DNA of 18,481 nt from Natronohydrobacter sp. (GTDB lineage Bacteria; Pseudomonadota; Alphaproteobacteria; Rhodobacterales; Rhodobacteraceae), in assembly GCA_007118445.1 (NCBI GenBank), contig SKRP01000300.1, forward strand, positions 1-18,481, given 5' to 3'. This document shows positions 1-7,976 of the stretch, one piece after another (within the stretch, counting starts at the first letter, position 1; the number at the start of each line of letters is the position of its first letter). Both the position numbers and the translations under genes were made by a program. The notes beneath the pieces were generated by a model. The model was not told the origin of the DNA, searched no databases, and was given only the letters and a program-made list of their open reading frames with translations.

Positions 1-1002
1 ATGACTGAAACGACACTTACACTCGATGAGGTAGAAGCGCTTGCGCATCAGACCTTGGCGCGCGCAGGGGCCTGCAGGGAACAATCGGCCTCGGTTGCGC
101 GCTCCACGCGACTGGCCGAGCGCGATGGCATTCGCAGCCATGGTCTGATGTATGTGCCGATCTATGCCGAGCATCTGCGCTGCGGCAAGGTTCTGGGCAA
201 TGCCAGCCCTGTCGTGACCCGCCCCCGGCCTGCGGCAGTTCATGTCGATGCCGCGCATGGCTTTGCCCATGCTGCGATTGATTCAGGCTGGCCCGAATTT
301 GATGCGGCCATTCGCGCGCAGGGCATTGCGGCCATGGCAGTGTCGCGGTCCTATAATTGCGGGGTTCTGGGCCATCATGCCGAACGGCTGGCCGAGACCG
401 GGCTTGTGGGGCTGTGTTTCACGAATGCGCCTGCCTCGATTGCGCCCATCGGTGGCCATAAGCCGGTCATCGGCACGAACCCCTTTGCGCTGGCCGTGCC
501 CGATGGCGCAGGTCGCGCCCGGCTGGTCATCGACCAGTCGGCCAGTGCGATTGCGAAATCCGAGATCATCCTGCGCGCCCGCAAGGGCGAGGCGATCGAA
601 CCGGGCTGGGCGCTCGATGCTGATGGCCAGCCGACCGGGGACGCCGAGGCTGCGCTTGCGGGCTCGATGCTGCCTGCAGGCGGGCAGAAAGGTTTCGGCA
701 TGGGATTGATGGCCGAGATCTTCGCCGCCGCCCTGTCGGGTGGCAATCTTGGGCTGGAAGCCAGCCCCTTTTCCGGCCCGAAAGGCGGGCCTCCGGGCAC
801 AGGGCAGTTTTTCATCGGCGTCGATCCGGCGGGCTTTTCGGGCGATGCTTTTGACGCGGCCATTCTGCGGCTGGCGCAAGCGATCACGGATCAGCCGGGC
901 ACGCGACTGCCCGGGGCGCGCCGCGCCGCCAATCGCGAACGTATCGAAACAGCGGGCGTGCAGGTCGATGCCGCCCTGATGGACAGGATCAAATCCGCCT
1001 GA
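1..1002 (+). CDS. Ldh_2-family NAD(P)H-dependent oxidoreductase
   Basis: This is a member of the malate/L-lactate/ureidoglycolate dehydrogenase superfamily (Ldh_2), cytosolic enzymes that interconvert 2-oxo (or cyclic 2-imino) acids and 2-hydroxy (or amino) acids with NAD(P)H. Visible family marks are the N-terminal RSHG motif with His47, the GGHKPVIGTNPFALAVP stretch near residues 151-167, and the Gly-rich GGQKGFGMGLM block in the second half. Length (333 aa) is normal, so the ATG at base 1 is probably the true start, although nothing upstream is visible. The usual catalytic-site N-S-x-H-F-G motif reads R-S-Y-N-C-G (116-121), so Asn119 stands where the family normally has His. The next gene starts 20 bp downstream, so they are probably cotranscribed. 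With an alpha-ketoglutarate-semialdehyde-type dehydrogenase next door, a pyrroline- or piperideine-2-carboxylate reductase is possible, but the substrate cannot be read from the sequence. Confidence 0.85.
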   Translation: MTETTLTLDEVEALAHQTLARAGACREQSASVARSTRLAERDGIRSHGLMYVPIYAEHLRCGKVLGNASPVVTRPRPAAVHVDAAHGFAHAAIDSGWPEFDAAIRAQGIAAMAVSRSYNCGVLGHHAERLAETGLVGLCFTNAPASIAPIGGHKPVIGTNPFALAVPDGAGRARLVIDQSASAIAKSEIILRARKGEAIEPGWALDADGQPTGDAEAALAGSMLPAGGQKGFGMGLMAEIFAAALSGGNLGLEASPFSGPKGGPPGTGQFFIGVDPAGFSGDAFDAAILRLAQAITDQPGTRLPGARRAANRERIETAGVQVDAALMDRIKSA

Positions 1003-1021
1003 GCGGCGAAAAAGGAACGAC

Positions 1022-2473
1022 ATGGAACTCGAGACCCGCAATTTCATCGCAGGCAAATGGCTGGACGGGCCGGAACAGGTGGAAAACCGCAATCCGTCCG
1101 ACCTGTCGGATGTCATCGGCCATTTTGCGCAGGCCGATGCTGCCCAGCTTGCCACAGCCTTGGCTGCAGCACGCCACGCGCAGGCTGAATGGGGCGCGAC
1201 TGGTCCGCAGAAACGCCATGATGTGCTGATGGCCATCGGCACCGAGATGATGGCGCGGGCCGAAGAGATCGGCAGGCTGATCGCCCGCGAAGAGGGCAAG
1301 CCGCTGGCCGAGGGCAAGGGCGAGGTCTACCGGGCGGGCCAGTTCTTCACCTATTTCGCCGCCGAGGCCCTGCGCCAGCTGGGCCAGACCGCCGACTCGG
1401 TGCGGCCGGATATCGAAATCGACGTCCGGCGCGAGCCAGTGGGCGTGGTCGCGATCATCTCGCCCTGGAATTTCCCTGTCGCCACGCCCGCATGGAAAAT
1501 CGCCCCGGCACTGGCCTTCGGCAATGCCGTGATCTGGAAACCCGCGAACCAGACCCCGGCCAGCGCTGTGGCGCTGACCCGGATCATCGCGAAGCAGGAC
1601 TTGCCCAAGGGGGTGTTCAATCTGGTGATGGGGGCCGGGCGCGAGATCGGGCAAGCTTTGGCGGAAAGCCCCGCCGTCGATGCAATCAGCTTCACCGGAT
1701 CGGTGCCTGTGGGGCGTGGGATTGCGCGCGCGGCCATTCCCAACATGACCAAGCTGCAAATGGAAATGGGGTCCAAGAACCCGATGGTCATCATGGAGGA
1801 TTGCGACCTCGATCTGGCCGTGGCGCATGCCACCAACGCAGCCTTTGGCGGCACAGGCCAGAAATGCACCGCCGCCAGCCGGTTGATCGTGCATGACCGT
1901 GTCCATGATGCGTTCGTGGAAAAACTGGTCGCGAGCGCGCAGGCGCTCAAGGTAGATCACGCGCTCGAAGAGGGCACCCAGATCGGCCCGGTGGTCAGCG
2001 CCGACCAGCTTGCCGCCAATCTGGACTATATCCAGACCGGCAAGCGCGAAGGCGCGGAGCTTCTCTGCGGCGGCACAAGGCTGGAGCGCGCGACCGAGGG
2101 GTATTTCATGGCCCCTGCGGTCTTTGCCAGCACACGCAACGACATGGTCATCAACCGCGAGGAAATGTTCGCGCCGATCACCTGTGTGCTGAAAGCGGGC
2201 AGCTATGACGAAGCCCTGCATATCGCCAATGACACTGAATTCGGTCTGACCGCAGGCATCATGACCCGCGATCTGGCCCGCGCCACGCATTTCCGCCGCA
2301 ACGCGCGGGCGGGCTGCGTCATGGTCAATCTGCCGACAGCGGGCACGGATTATCATGTGCCCTTTGGCGGGCGCGGGGCCTCCAGCTACGGGCCGCGCGA
2401 ACAGGGGCGCTATGCCGAGGAATTCTACACCATCGTCAAGACCTCTTACATCCAGTCGGGGGCACCTGCATGA
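1022..2473 (+). CDS. Aldehyde dehydrogenase, alpha-ketoglutarate-semialdehyde (2,5-dioxovalerate) type
   Basis: This is a full-length (483 aa) NAD(P)+-dependent aldehyde dehydrogenase oxidising an aldehyde to the acid. The SPWN motif (Asn150, oxyanion), IWKP (Lys173, cofactor), FTGSVPVG nucleotide loop (224-231), Glu248 in LQMEMGSKNP and catalytic Cys282 in GGTGQKCTAASR are all present. The E-M-G-S-K-N-P and GQ-K/R-C-T-A-x-S-R combination resembles enzymes acting on alpha-ketoglutarate semialdehyde or succinate semialdehyde, an assignment from family recall. AAAGGA at 1011-1016 precedes the ATG. Its stop overlaps the ATG of the following gene by 4 bp. The product would enter the TCA cycle if the substrate assignment is right. 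A broader semialdehyde specificity is the main alternative. Confidence 0.85.
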   Translation: MELETRNFIAGKWLDGPEQVENRNPSDLSDVIGHFAQADAAQLATALAAARHAQAEWGATGPQKRHDVLMAIGTEMMARAEEIGRLIAREEGKPLAEGKGEVYRAGQFFTYFAAEALRQLGQTADSVRPDIEIDVRREPVGVVAIISPWNFPVATPAWKIAPALAFGNAVIWKPANQTPASAVALTRIIAKQDLPKGVFNLVMGAGREIGQALAESPAVDAISFTGSVPVGRGIARAAIPNMTKLQMEMGSKNPMVIMEDCDLDLAVAHATNAAFGGTGQKCTAASRLIVHDRVHDAFVEKLVASAQALKVDHALEEGTQIGPVVSADQLAANLDYIQTGKREGAELLCGGTRLERATEGYFMAPAVFASTRNDMVINREEMFAPITCVLKAGSYDEALHIANDTEFGLTAGIMTRDLARATHFRRNARAGCVMVNLPTAGTDYHVPFGGRGASSYGPREQGRYAEEFYTIVKTSYIQSGAPA

Positions 2474-3486
2474 GCCTCCACTTGCATCCGCGCATCGACG
2501 CGCTGCAATATGCCAACTGGTCGGAAAAGATTTTCCGCCAGATGCGTGCAGGCGGGGTCGATGCTGTGCATGTGACGATCACCTATCACGAGAATTTCCG
2601 CGAAACAGTGCTGAATATCGCGCGCTGGAACCGCTGGTTCGAGCAGTTTCCGGATCTCATCTTTCAGGGCTTCACAGCGGAAGACATCGACCACGCGCGC
2701 CAGACCGGCCGCACCGCGATCTTTTTCGGATCGCAGAACCCGTCCTGCATCGAGGATGATATCGGGCTGGTGGAAGTGCTGCACCGGCTGGGCCTGCGCT
2801 TCATGCAGCTGACCTATAACAACCAGTCGCTGCTGGCCACGGGCTGCTATGAGGCCGAAGACACCGGCCTGACCCGCATGGGCCGCGAGGTGGTGGCGGA
2901 AATGAACCGCGTCGGCATGGTCATCGACATGAGCCATTCGGGCGAGCGCTCAACCCTCGACGCCATCGCGCAGTCCACCCGCCCCATCGCCATCACCCAT
3001 GCCAACCCGGCAAGCTGGCATCCGGCGCTTCGCAACAAATCCGAGCGCGTGCTGCGCGCGCTGGCTGAAAGCGGCGGGATGCTGGGGTTTTCGGTCTATC
3101 CGCATCATCTGCGCAGGGGCAGTGATTGCTCGCTGGAGGAGTTCTGCACCATGGTCGCGCGCACGGCCGATCTGATGGGGGTGGAGCGTATCGGCATCGG
3201 AACCGATCTGTGTCAGGACCAGCCGGATTGCGTGGTGGACTGGATGCGCGCAGGCCGCTGGACCAAAGCGCGCGACTATGGCGAGGGCAGCGCCGACAAC
3301 CCCGGCTTTCCACCCATGCCCGACTGGTTTCACGACAATCGCGATTTCGGGAAGATCGAGGCCGGTTTGCGCGCGGCAGGCTTCTGCCATGCTGATGTCG
3401 GCGCTGTGATGGGCGGCAACTGGGCGCGTTTCTTCCGCCAGAGCTTCGGCGCAGCACAACGCCCCCGACAACAGGCCGCGCAATGA
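2470..3486 (+). CDS. M19 (renal dipeptidase-like) homologue with missing metal ligands
   Basis: The fold is that of the M19 membrane-dipeptidase family (338 aa; no signal peptide, so cytosolic). Conserved parts are IDMSH (His156), ITHANPASWHPALRN (His177, His184, Arg188) and IGIGTD (Asp246). The first metal site is gone. The canonical D-x-H-x-D near the N terminus reads D-A-L-Q-Y (10-14), replacing the His and Asp ligands by Leu12 and Tyr14. The bridging Glu of G-x-E-G is Gln89 in FGSQN. The same pattern is known to me from the M19 homologue beside the dimethylglycine demethylase genes of Pseudomonas (PA5396-type), which points to betaine or N-methyl-amine catabolism rather than peptide hydrolysis. 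ATGA overlaps join it to both neighbours, indicating translational coupling. Genome pipelines will call it 'membrane dipeptidase'; peptidase activity is doubtful. Confidence 0.85.
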   Translation: MSLHLHPRIDALQYANWSEKIFRQMRAGGVDAVHVTITYHENFRETVLNIARWNRWFEQFPDLIFQGFTAEDIDHARQTGRTAIFFGSQNPSCIEDDIGLVEVLHRLGLRFMQLTYNNQSLLATGCYEAEDTGLTRMGREVVAEMNRVGMVIDMSHSGERSTLDAIAQSTRPIAITHANPASWHPALRNKSERVLRALAESGGMLGFSVYPHHLRRGSDCSLEEFCTMVARTADLMGVERIGIGTDLCQDQPDCVVDWMRAGRWTKARDYGEGSADNPGFPPMPDWFHDNRDFGKIEAGLRAAGFCHADVGAVMGGNWARFFRQSFGAAQRPRQQAAQ

Positions 3487-5156
3487 GTTGCGAGGGGCTG
3501 AACCCCATGCCACAGGCGCGCAATTTCCGGCGTAGCCCGGCTGAGGTGATGCGCCTTGCACGGATGGGATGCAGCCATCCCACGCGGCTTTCCTTTCTGC
3601 GCCAACTGTTGCGGCGGATGCAGGCCGAGGGCTGGCGCTTTGACCGCCCCGTCTGGGAAATCGACGCCAAAGGCGTGGGCCGCGCGGTCTACCGCGCCAT
3701 TGGTCCTGTGCGGACCTACAGCCTTGTGGCCTTCGCCCATGACCTGCCGCCAGAAGCGCGCTCGGACCGCGTGATCGCCACCGCCTGGGACGCCACTTTC
3801 GCGCTGTTTGATGGCACGCCCACCCCTGCGGATCTGGACCGGCTTGCGGCCAATGTGCCGCTGCAAGAAGCCGGGCGCATTTCCCCGCGCGAACTCTGCC
3901 TGAGCCGTGCCAATCGCTCGGTCCGCCTGTTCGAGCATGTCGTGGCACGGCTGGCAGCAGGCGCGCAGCCTGACGCGGCGATGCTGCTGGAAACCGGCTA
4001 TCTTATGCGCACCACGGCAGTTTACGGGTCAGGCAAATTCGGCGCAGCGGATCGGGCAGCGATTGCGCAGCGCCCGGAACTGAGCGCGCCGTTTCAGGCC
4101 GAGATGCTCTCGGTCTGGCTGACCCGCGCCTTCACCGTCGATCTGGTCGAGCATCTGGCCCGCGCGCGCGGCGGGGATAAGGCCACGCGCCTTGCACCCG
4201 ATCTGAGACGCGGGTTGGGTGTCGGCAATTCCACGGGTCTGGGCATGGCCCCATTCGTGATCCGCCATCCGGTGCTGCTGAACAACTGGATGCTGGCCCG
4301 CGAAGAGGCGCTGGCGCGGGTCCGCGCGCAAACCAGCGTCGGCGCGCATGAACTGGCGGGGTTTCACGCCGCGCTGAATGCTGCGCGCGAAAACGCCGAT
4401 CTCTGGACCAGCGCGCATGACATCCAGCGTTTGAGACTGGCCGATCTGCGCGACGCTCTTGCCCGCATCGCTGCCCATGTCGCCAATGGCTGGGACCAGC
4501 GGACTGCGCACCCTTGGGACGACCTGTGGCGCTGGGGGCAGGATGGCTTGCCGCTGGAAGGGCAGGAAGCGCTGCTCGCCGCGATGCTGGAGCCGCATGG
4601 CCCGCTGATCGACGGGCTGGGGGATTGCATGGATGCCGATGAAGGCACGGCTTTCGCCGTCAATGGCGCAATGCCCGTGGGCGCGTTGCGCACCATTCTG
4701 CGGGCGCATTACGACTGGGCGCTGGGGATCGACTATGCAGCACCCGATCATTGCGCCCGCTTCTGGTATGTGTCCGAAGACAAACTCGAGCCGCGACTGG
4801 GCGAGCGCCATGAGGAACCCGGTGCCGAACGCGAATGGCCGCTTGATACTGGCCGACAGGCCGCAGCACTCTGGCAGGCGCTGCAAGACCGTCCCGATGA
4901 TCTGCCGGTCGCGCATCTGCTGCTCACCGCGCCCGAACACCGCCCGGCGGTCAAGCGCGCGCAGATCACGGCGCGGCACCCGTTTGCGGAAATCCGCGAT
5001 AACCTGATCAGTGCCGGGATGCTGCCCATCGACATCCTGCGCTGCAAGCTCGCGTTTTTCGGGGCGACACGCTTTGACCCGCGCTCGGATCGCTGGGTGC
5101 GCATCAGCCTGTTCCAGGGCGCGCCTTATCCTGACGACATGGGGGCAGGCGCGTGA
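3483..5156 (+). CDS. Conserved hypothetical protein, 557 aa
   Basis: I do not recognise a family with known function. It is a soluble protein with no signal peptide or membrane segment and with Rhodobacterales-like codon use. It is rich in motifs that look conserved rather than random: SDRVIATAWDATFALFDG (94-111), TGYLMRTTAVYGSGKFG (171-187), a Gly-rich GLGVGNSTGLGMAPF run (244-258) followed by RHPVLLNNWM, HPWDDLWRWG (343-352), and RDNLISAGMLPIDILRCKL plus SDRWVRISLFQGAPYPDD near the C terminus. The ATG at 3483 overlaps the previous stop (ATGA), matching the style of the operon. A second ATG at 3507 has a better ribosome site (GAGGGG, 3492-3497) and would give 549 aa. It also overlaps the DUF3726 gene by 4 bp, so the two are probably made together. 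Confidence 0.8.
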   Translation: MSCEGLNPMPQARNFRRSPAEVMRLARMGCSHPTRLSFLRQLLRRMQAEGWRFDRPVWEIDAKGVGRAVYRAIGPVRTYSLVAFAHDLPPEARSDRVIATAWDATFALFDGTPTPADLDRLAANVPLQEAGRISPRELCLSRANRSVRLFEHVVARLAAGAQPDAAMLLETGYLMRTTAVYGSGKFGAADRAAIAQRPELSAPFQAEMLSVWLTRAFTVDLVEHLARARGGDKATRLAPDLRRGLGVGNSTGLGMAPFVIRHPVLLNNWMLAREEALARVRAQTSVGAHELAGFHAALNAARENADLWTSAHDIQRLRLADLRDALARIAAHVANGWDQRTAHPWDDLWRWGQDGLPLEGQEALLAAMLEPHGPLIDGLGDCMDADEGTAFAVNGAMPVGALRTILRAHYDWALGIDYAAPDHCARFWYVSEDKLEPRLGERHEEPGAEREWPLDTGRQAAALWQALQDRPDDLPVAHLLLTAPEHRPAVKRAQITARHPFAEIRDNLISAGMLPIDILRCKLAFFGATRFDPRSDRWVRISLFQGAPYPDDMGAGA

Positions 5157-5863
5157 GGATGCAGGCCAACGATCCCACGCGCGTTGCTTCATCGCCCATC
5201 GCCGGGGCCGACAGCGCAGTGCGGCTGTCGCGTTCGGAAACCCATGCGCTTTGCGCCAAAGCCGCGCGCGGGGCCGGGTTCGACTGGGGGCATGCCGAAG
5301 CCGCAGGCCATGCGGCCCAATGGCTGGCCGCACGCGGCCTGCCCGGCTGCGATATGCTTTTGCAATGCCTGCACTCGGATGCGATCCGCATACGCGCCTT
5401 GCGGCCTTCGCAGGACCCCGGCAGGCCGCGCTGTCCGCTGCATCTGGGCACTGCGCTGGCCGATCACGCGACCCTGCCCGAGGTCGCAGACCAGACCCTG
5501 CTCGATCCGGGTGATGTCGCGGTTCCGGGGCTGCTGCTTCCCTTCCTTGCCATCACCGCACAACAGGGCAGGCATGATCTTCAGTTAAGCACGAACGACA
5601 TTTCCGTGACACTGCATACAGAGGGCAACCCCTGGGGCGACCCGGCTTTCCCGCCGCTCTGCGCCCTCGCGCGCGCGCAGGTCCGTGTGACATTGCGGCC
5701 CGGGCGCGGCCCCGCATCGCAGCCCCGACGCGCGGTCGCAGAGCTGCCGCTGGTGGCCAGGAATGTCTGGCGCGCGCTAGACGCTCTTGCGCTGCGCGTC
5801 ACTGTCCCCTCTTCGACCCGCTCGGCATCAGGCGCTGGAAGCGAGGGCAGTGACAATGACTGA
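5153..5863 (+). CDS. DUF3726 family protein
   Basis: A 236-aa protein that matches the DUF3726 pattern as I remember it: LSRSETHALCAKAARGAGFDWGHAEAAGHAAQWLAARGLPG near the N terminus (25-65) and a C-terminal P-S-S-T-R-S-A-S-G-A-G-S-x-x-S-D-N-D tail. The function of the family is unknown. No membrane segment, signal peptide or metal-binding cluster is evident. The chosen start is GTG at 5153, whose GTGA overlaps the stop of the previous gene. An ATG at 5159 is the alternative but has poor spacing to any ribosome site. The overlap with the 557-aa gene suggests that the two unknown proteins work together in the same pathway as the upstream dehydrogenases. A 26-bp dyad starts 40 bp after the stop and may end the transcript. 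Confidence 0.75.
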   Translation: MRMQANDPTRVASSPIAGADSAVRLSRSETHALCAKAARGAGFDWGHAEAAGHAAQWLAARGLPGCDMLLQCLHSDAIRIRALRPSQDPGRPRCPLHLGTALADHATLPEVADQTLLDPGDVAVPGLLLPFLAITAQQGRHDLQLSTNDISVTLHTEGNPWGDPAFPPLCALARAQVRVTLRPGRGPASQPRRAVAELPLVARNVWRALDALALRVTVPSSTRSASGAGSEGSDND

Positions 5864-5903
5864 GCCCCGCGTCACACCGGACAAAAACCGGCACGCGATG
5901 TCG

Positions 5904-5929
5904 AAAAGCGACATGCTAAGGTCGCTTTT
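5904..5929. terminator. Perfect 9-bp inverted repeat, probable bidirectional terminator or operator
   Basis: The arms AAAAGCGAC (5904-5912) and GTCGCTTTT (5921-5929) are exact reverse complements around an 8-nt spacer. The right arm ends in four T, so on the + strand it folds as a short stem with a T-tract 40 bp after the DUF3726 stop. The left arm begins with four A, giving the same structure on the other strand. It also overlaps a smaller dyad, ATGTCG-N5-CGACAT (5898-5914). It lies about 140 bp upstream of the BCCT gene, so a regulator-binding site is the alternative reading. Confidence 0.5.
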
Positions 5930-6068
5930 GCTGGCCAGAAGGATTGGACAGGCCCTAGGCTCGCAAGATTGGATCAAGGACCGGCGGACCAGCCGCCCAA
6001 GAATGACACCCCTCCAGAAGACCGGGTGCACCGCCTATTGCCGGAACAACGAACAGAGAGGATAGACC

Positions 6069-7895
6069 ATGGCCATAAAGCCACCATTCACGGATGTTGA
6101 TATCCCAACCGCTGATCAGGGTTTCTACGAGGGACACTCGATCCCCATCGCCACAATTTCCAAGGCCATCATGGTCGGGATTGTGCTCTGGGCGCTGATC
6201 TGGCCCCTGGCGGCAGGCGCGCAGCTTTCAAACATCAAATGGGGCCTGCTCGAAGGCTTCAACACCTTCTACATCCTGTCGGTCGGGCTGTTCACCTTCT
6301 TCCTGTTCGCTATCGCGGCGATCCCGCAGACCGGCGCGCGCGTTCTGGGGGAAGAGGGCGAAAAGCCCGAGTTTTCGACTTTCTCATGGTTCGCGATGAT
6401 GTTCGGCGCGGGTCTGGGCGTAGGGCTGATGGTATTTGCCACAGCCGAGCCATTGGGCCTGTGGGGGTCGAACCCTGAAACGGTCGCGGGCAATGTCGAA
6501 GGCAATACAGTCGAGGGGCTGCAACCGGGTTATCGCTACACCTTCCTGCATTACGGTTTCCACGCCTGGGCCATCTATGTCGCGACTGGCCTGAGCCTGT
6601 GCTACTACGCCTATACGCGCGGCATGCCGCTGACGATCCGCACCGCCCTGACCCCGCTGTTCGGGCGCTTCATAAACGGACCCTTCGGCCATGTGGTTGA
6701 TGTGATCGGTGTGGTTGCGACAATCCTGGGTGTTTCGGTGACCATCGGCTTCGGGGTCAGCCAGTTTGTCGATGGTATCTATGCGATCACCGGCATGGAA
6801 TGGATGATGGATATGAGCGGCGAGGCCCCGGCCCCGGCAACAGTCGGTCTGATCGCCGGGCTGGTCACCATCATGGGCCTGTCGATCCTTTCGGCGGTCT
6901 CGGGCGTCGGGCGGGGCATCAAATGGCTGTCCAATGCCAATCTGGTGATGTCCTTCATCCTGATCTTGACCTTCGTGATCTTCGGCTCCTTCGCCTTCGC
7001 CATGACCACCTATGGCACAGCGCTGGTCGATTACATCCTGAACTTCCTGCATCTGAGCTTCGGGGCCCATGGGCCGCAGTCGCTGGAGGCATTTTCCGCC
7101 GCCCCTGCCGTGCAACAGGCAGGGCTGAGCGCCGAGGATCTGGCCGCAGTCTATGGCGGCGCGACCAATGCCTGGGGCTCGCTCGACGGGTTCCGCGACA
7201 GCCTGCCCGAAGCAGTGGCTGAACTCCCGACTGAAACCACGGCCGCGCTTTATGCCGCGGGCACGGACGGGCGGCTCTTTGGCTGGCAGGCCGGCTGGAC
7301 AACCTTCTACTGGGCCTGGTGGATCGCCTTCGCGCCTTTCGTGGGCCTGTTCCTTGCGCGGATCTCGCGCGGGCGCACGATCCGTGAATTCGTGCTGGGT
7401 GCCGTGATCGCGCCCTCGCTGGTCTGCTTTGCCTGGATGACGATCCTGGGCGGCTCGGCGATTGATCTCGAACTGTCGGGCGTGGCCGAGGGCAGCATCA
7501 TCGGCGCGTCCAACACCGCCAAGCTGTTTGTCACGCTGGGCCATATGATCGATGGCGGGTTGCTGACCGGCATCACGATCATGAGCGTTGTGCTGATCCT
7601 GACCTTCCTTGTCACATCGGCCGATAGCGGCATTCTGGTCATGAACACCATCATGTCCGGCGGGCAGGCCGAAACCGGCATCAAGCATCGTATCATCTGG
7701 GGCGTCATTCTGACTGCGGTGATCGCTGTGCTGCTTGTTGCAGGCGGGGGCGGCATGGATGCGCTGTCGGATGCGATGATCATCGGGGCCTTGCCCTTTA
7801 CCGTGATCATGGTGCTGATGTGCGTGTCGCTCGCCAAGGCGCTGTTCAACGATCATCGGCGCGCGAAATACGGTGTCGCTGAACCTGCGGAGTGA
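6069..7895 (+). CDS. BCCT-family (betaine/carnitine/choline) transporter
   Basis: A 608-aa integral inner-membrane secondary transporter with about 12 hydrophobic segments. Family marks are MMFGAGLGVGLMVFATAEP in TM3 (110-128), the TM4 motif LHYGFHAWAIY (160-170), FYWAWWIAFAPFVGLFLARISRGRTIREF in TM8 (413-441), and a Ser/Asp pair in VTSADSGILVM. The G-L-G-V-G (115-119) corresponds to the G-M-G-I-G of Na+-coupled betaine carriers. Two positions of the aromatic substrate box differ from BetP: Tyr162 where BetP has Trp189, and Phe421 where BetP has Trp377. A hydrophilic insert of about 70 residues (334-405) precedes TM8. The C-terminal tail after the last helix is only about 20 residues, so the long osmosensory tail of BetP is missing, favouring a nutrient-uptake role. 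AGAGAGGA (6055-6062) is the ribosome site. A UspA-like gene follows. The substrate is unassigned. Confidence 0.93.
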   Translation: MAIKPPFTDVDIPTADQGFYEGHSIPIATISKAIMVGIVLWALIWPLAAGAQLSNIKWGLLEGFNTFYILSVGLFTFFLFAIAAIPQTGARVLGEEGEKPEFSTFSWFAMMFGAGLGVGLMVFATAEPLGLWGSNPETVAGNVEGNTVEGLQPGYRYTFLHYGFHAWAIYVATGLSLCYYAYTRGMPLTIRTALTPLFGRFINGPFGHVVDVIGVVATILGVSVTIGFGVSQFVDGIYAITGMEWMMDMSGEAPAPATVGLIAGLVTIMGLSILSAVSGVGRGIKWLSNANLVMSFILILTFVIFGSFAFAMTTYGTALVDYILNFLHLSFGAHGPQSLEAFSAAPAVQQAGLSAEDLAAVYGGATNAWGSLDGFRDSLPEAVAELPTETTAALYAAGTDGRLFGWQAGWTTFYWAWWIAFAPFVGLFLARISRGRTIREFVLGAVIAPSLVCFAWMTILGGSAIDLELSGVAEGSIIGASNTAKLFVTLGHMIDGGLLTGITIMSVVLILTFLVTSADSGILVMNTIMSGGQAETGIKHRIIWGVILTAVIAVLLVAGGGGMDALSDAMIIGALPFTVIMVLMCVSLAKALFNDHRRAKYGVAEPAE

Positions 7896-7917
7896 CCGGG
7901 AGTTTTGCAATCCATCA

Positions 7918-7946
7918 CCCGGCGGCGTGCATGTCATGCCGCCGGG
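7918..7946 (+). promoter_or_regulatory. Intercistronic hairpin between the BCCT and UspA genes
   Basis: A 12-bp stem (one G-U pair) joins 7918-7929 to 7935-7946 with a 5-nt loop; nine outer pairs are all G-C. No T-tract follows, so it is more likely an mRNA-stabilising or processing element than a terminator. It sits 22 bp after the transporter stop and 30 bp before the UspA start, a position that could set different amounts of the two proteins. Confidence 0.6.
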
Positions 7947-7976
7947 CCAGCCCCTCGAAAGACAAGGAAGAGTGAC

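Noticed and set aside
989..2356. Open frame of 455 codons on the - strand opposite the aldehyde dehydrogenase gene
   Set aside because: The + strand frame has every catalytic motif of an aldehyde dehydrogenase; the reverse frame has low-complexity His/Arg/Gly composition and no family match.
5856..6065. Possible 69-aa gene starting inside the end of the DUF3726 gene
   Set aside because: No ribosome site, no family resemblance, basic low-information sequence, and it contains the 26-bp dyad that looks regulatory.
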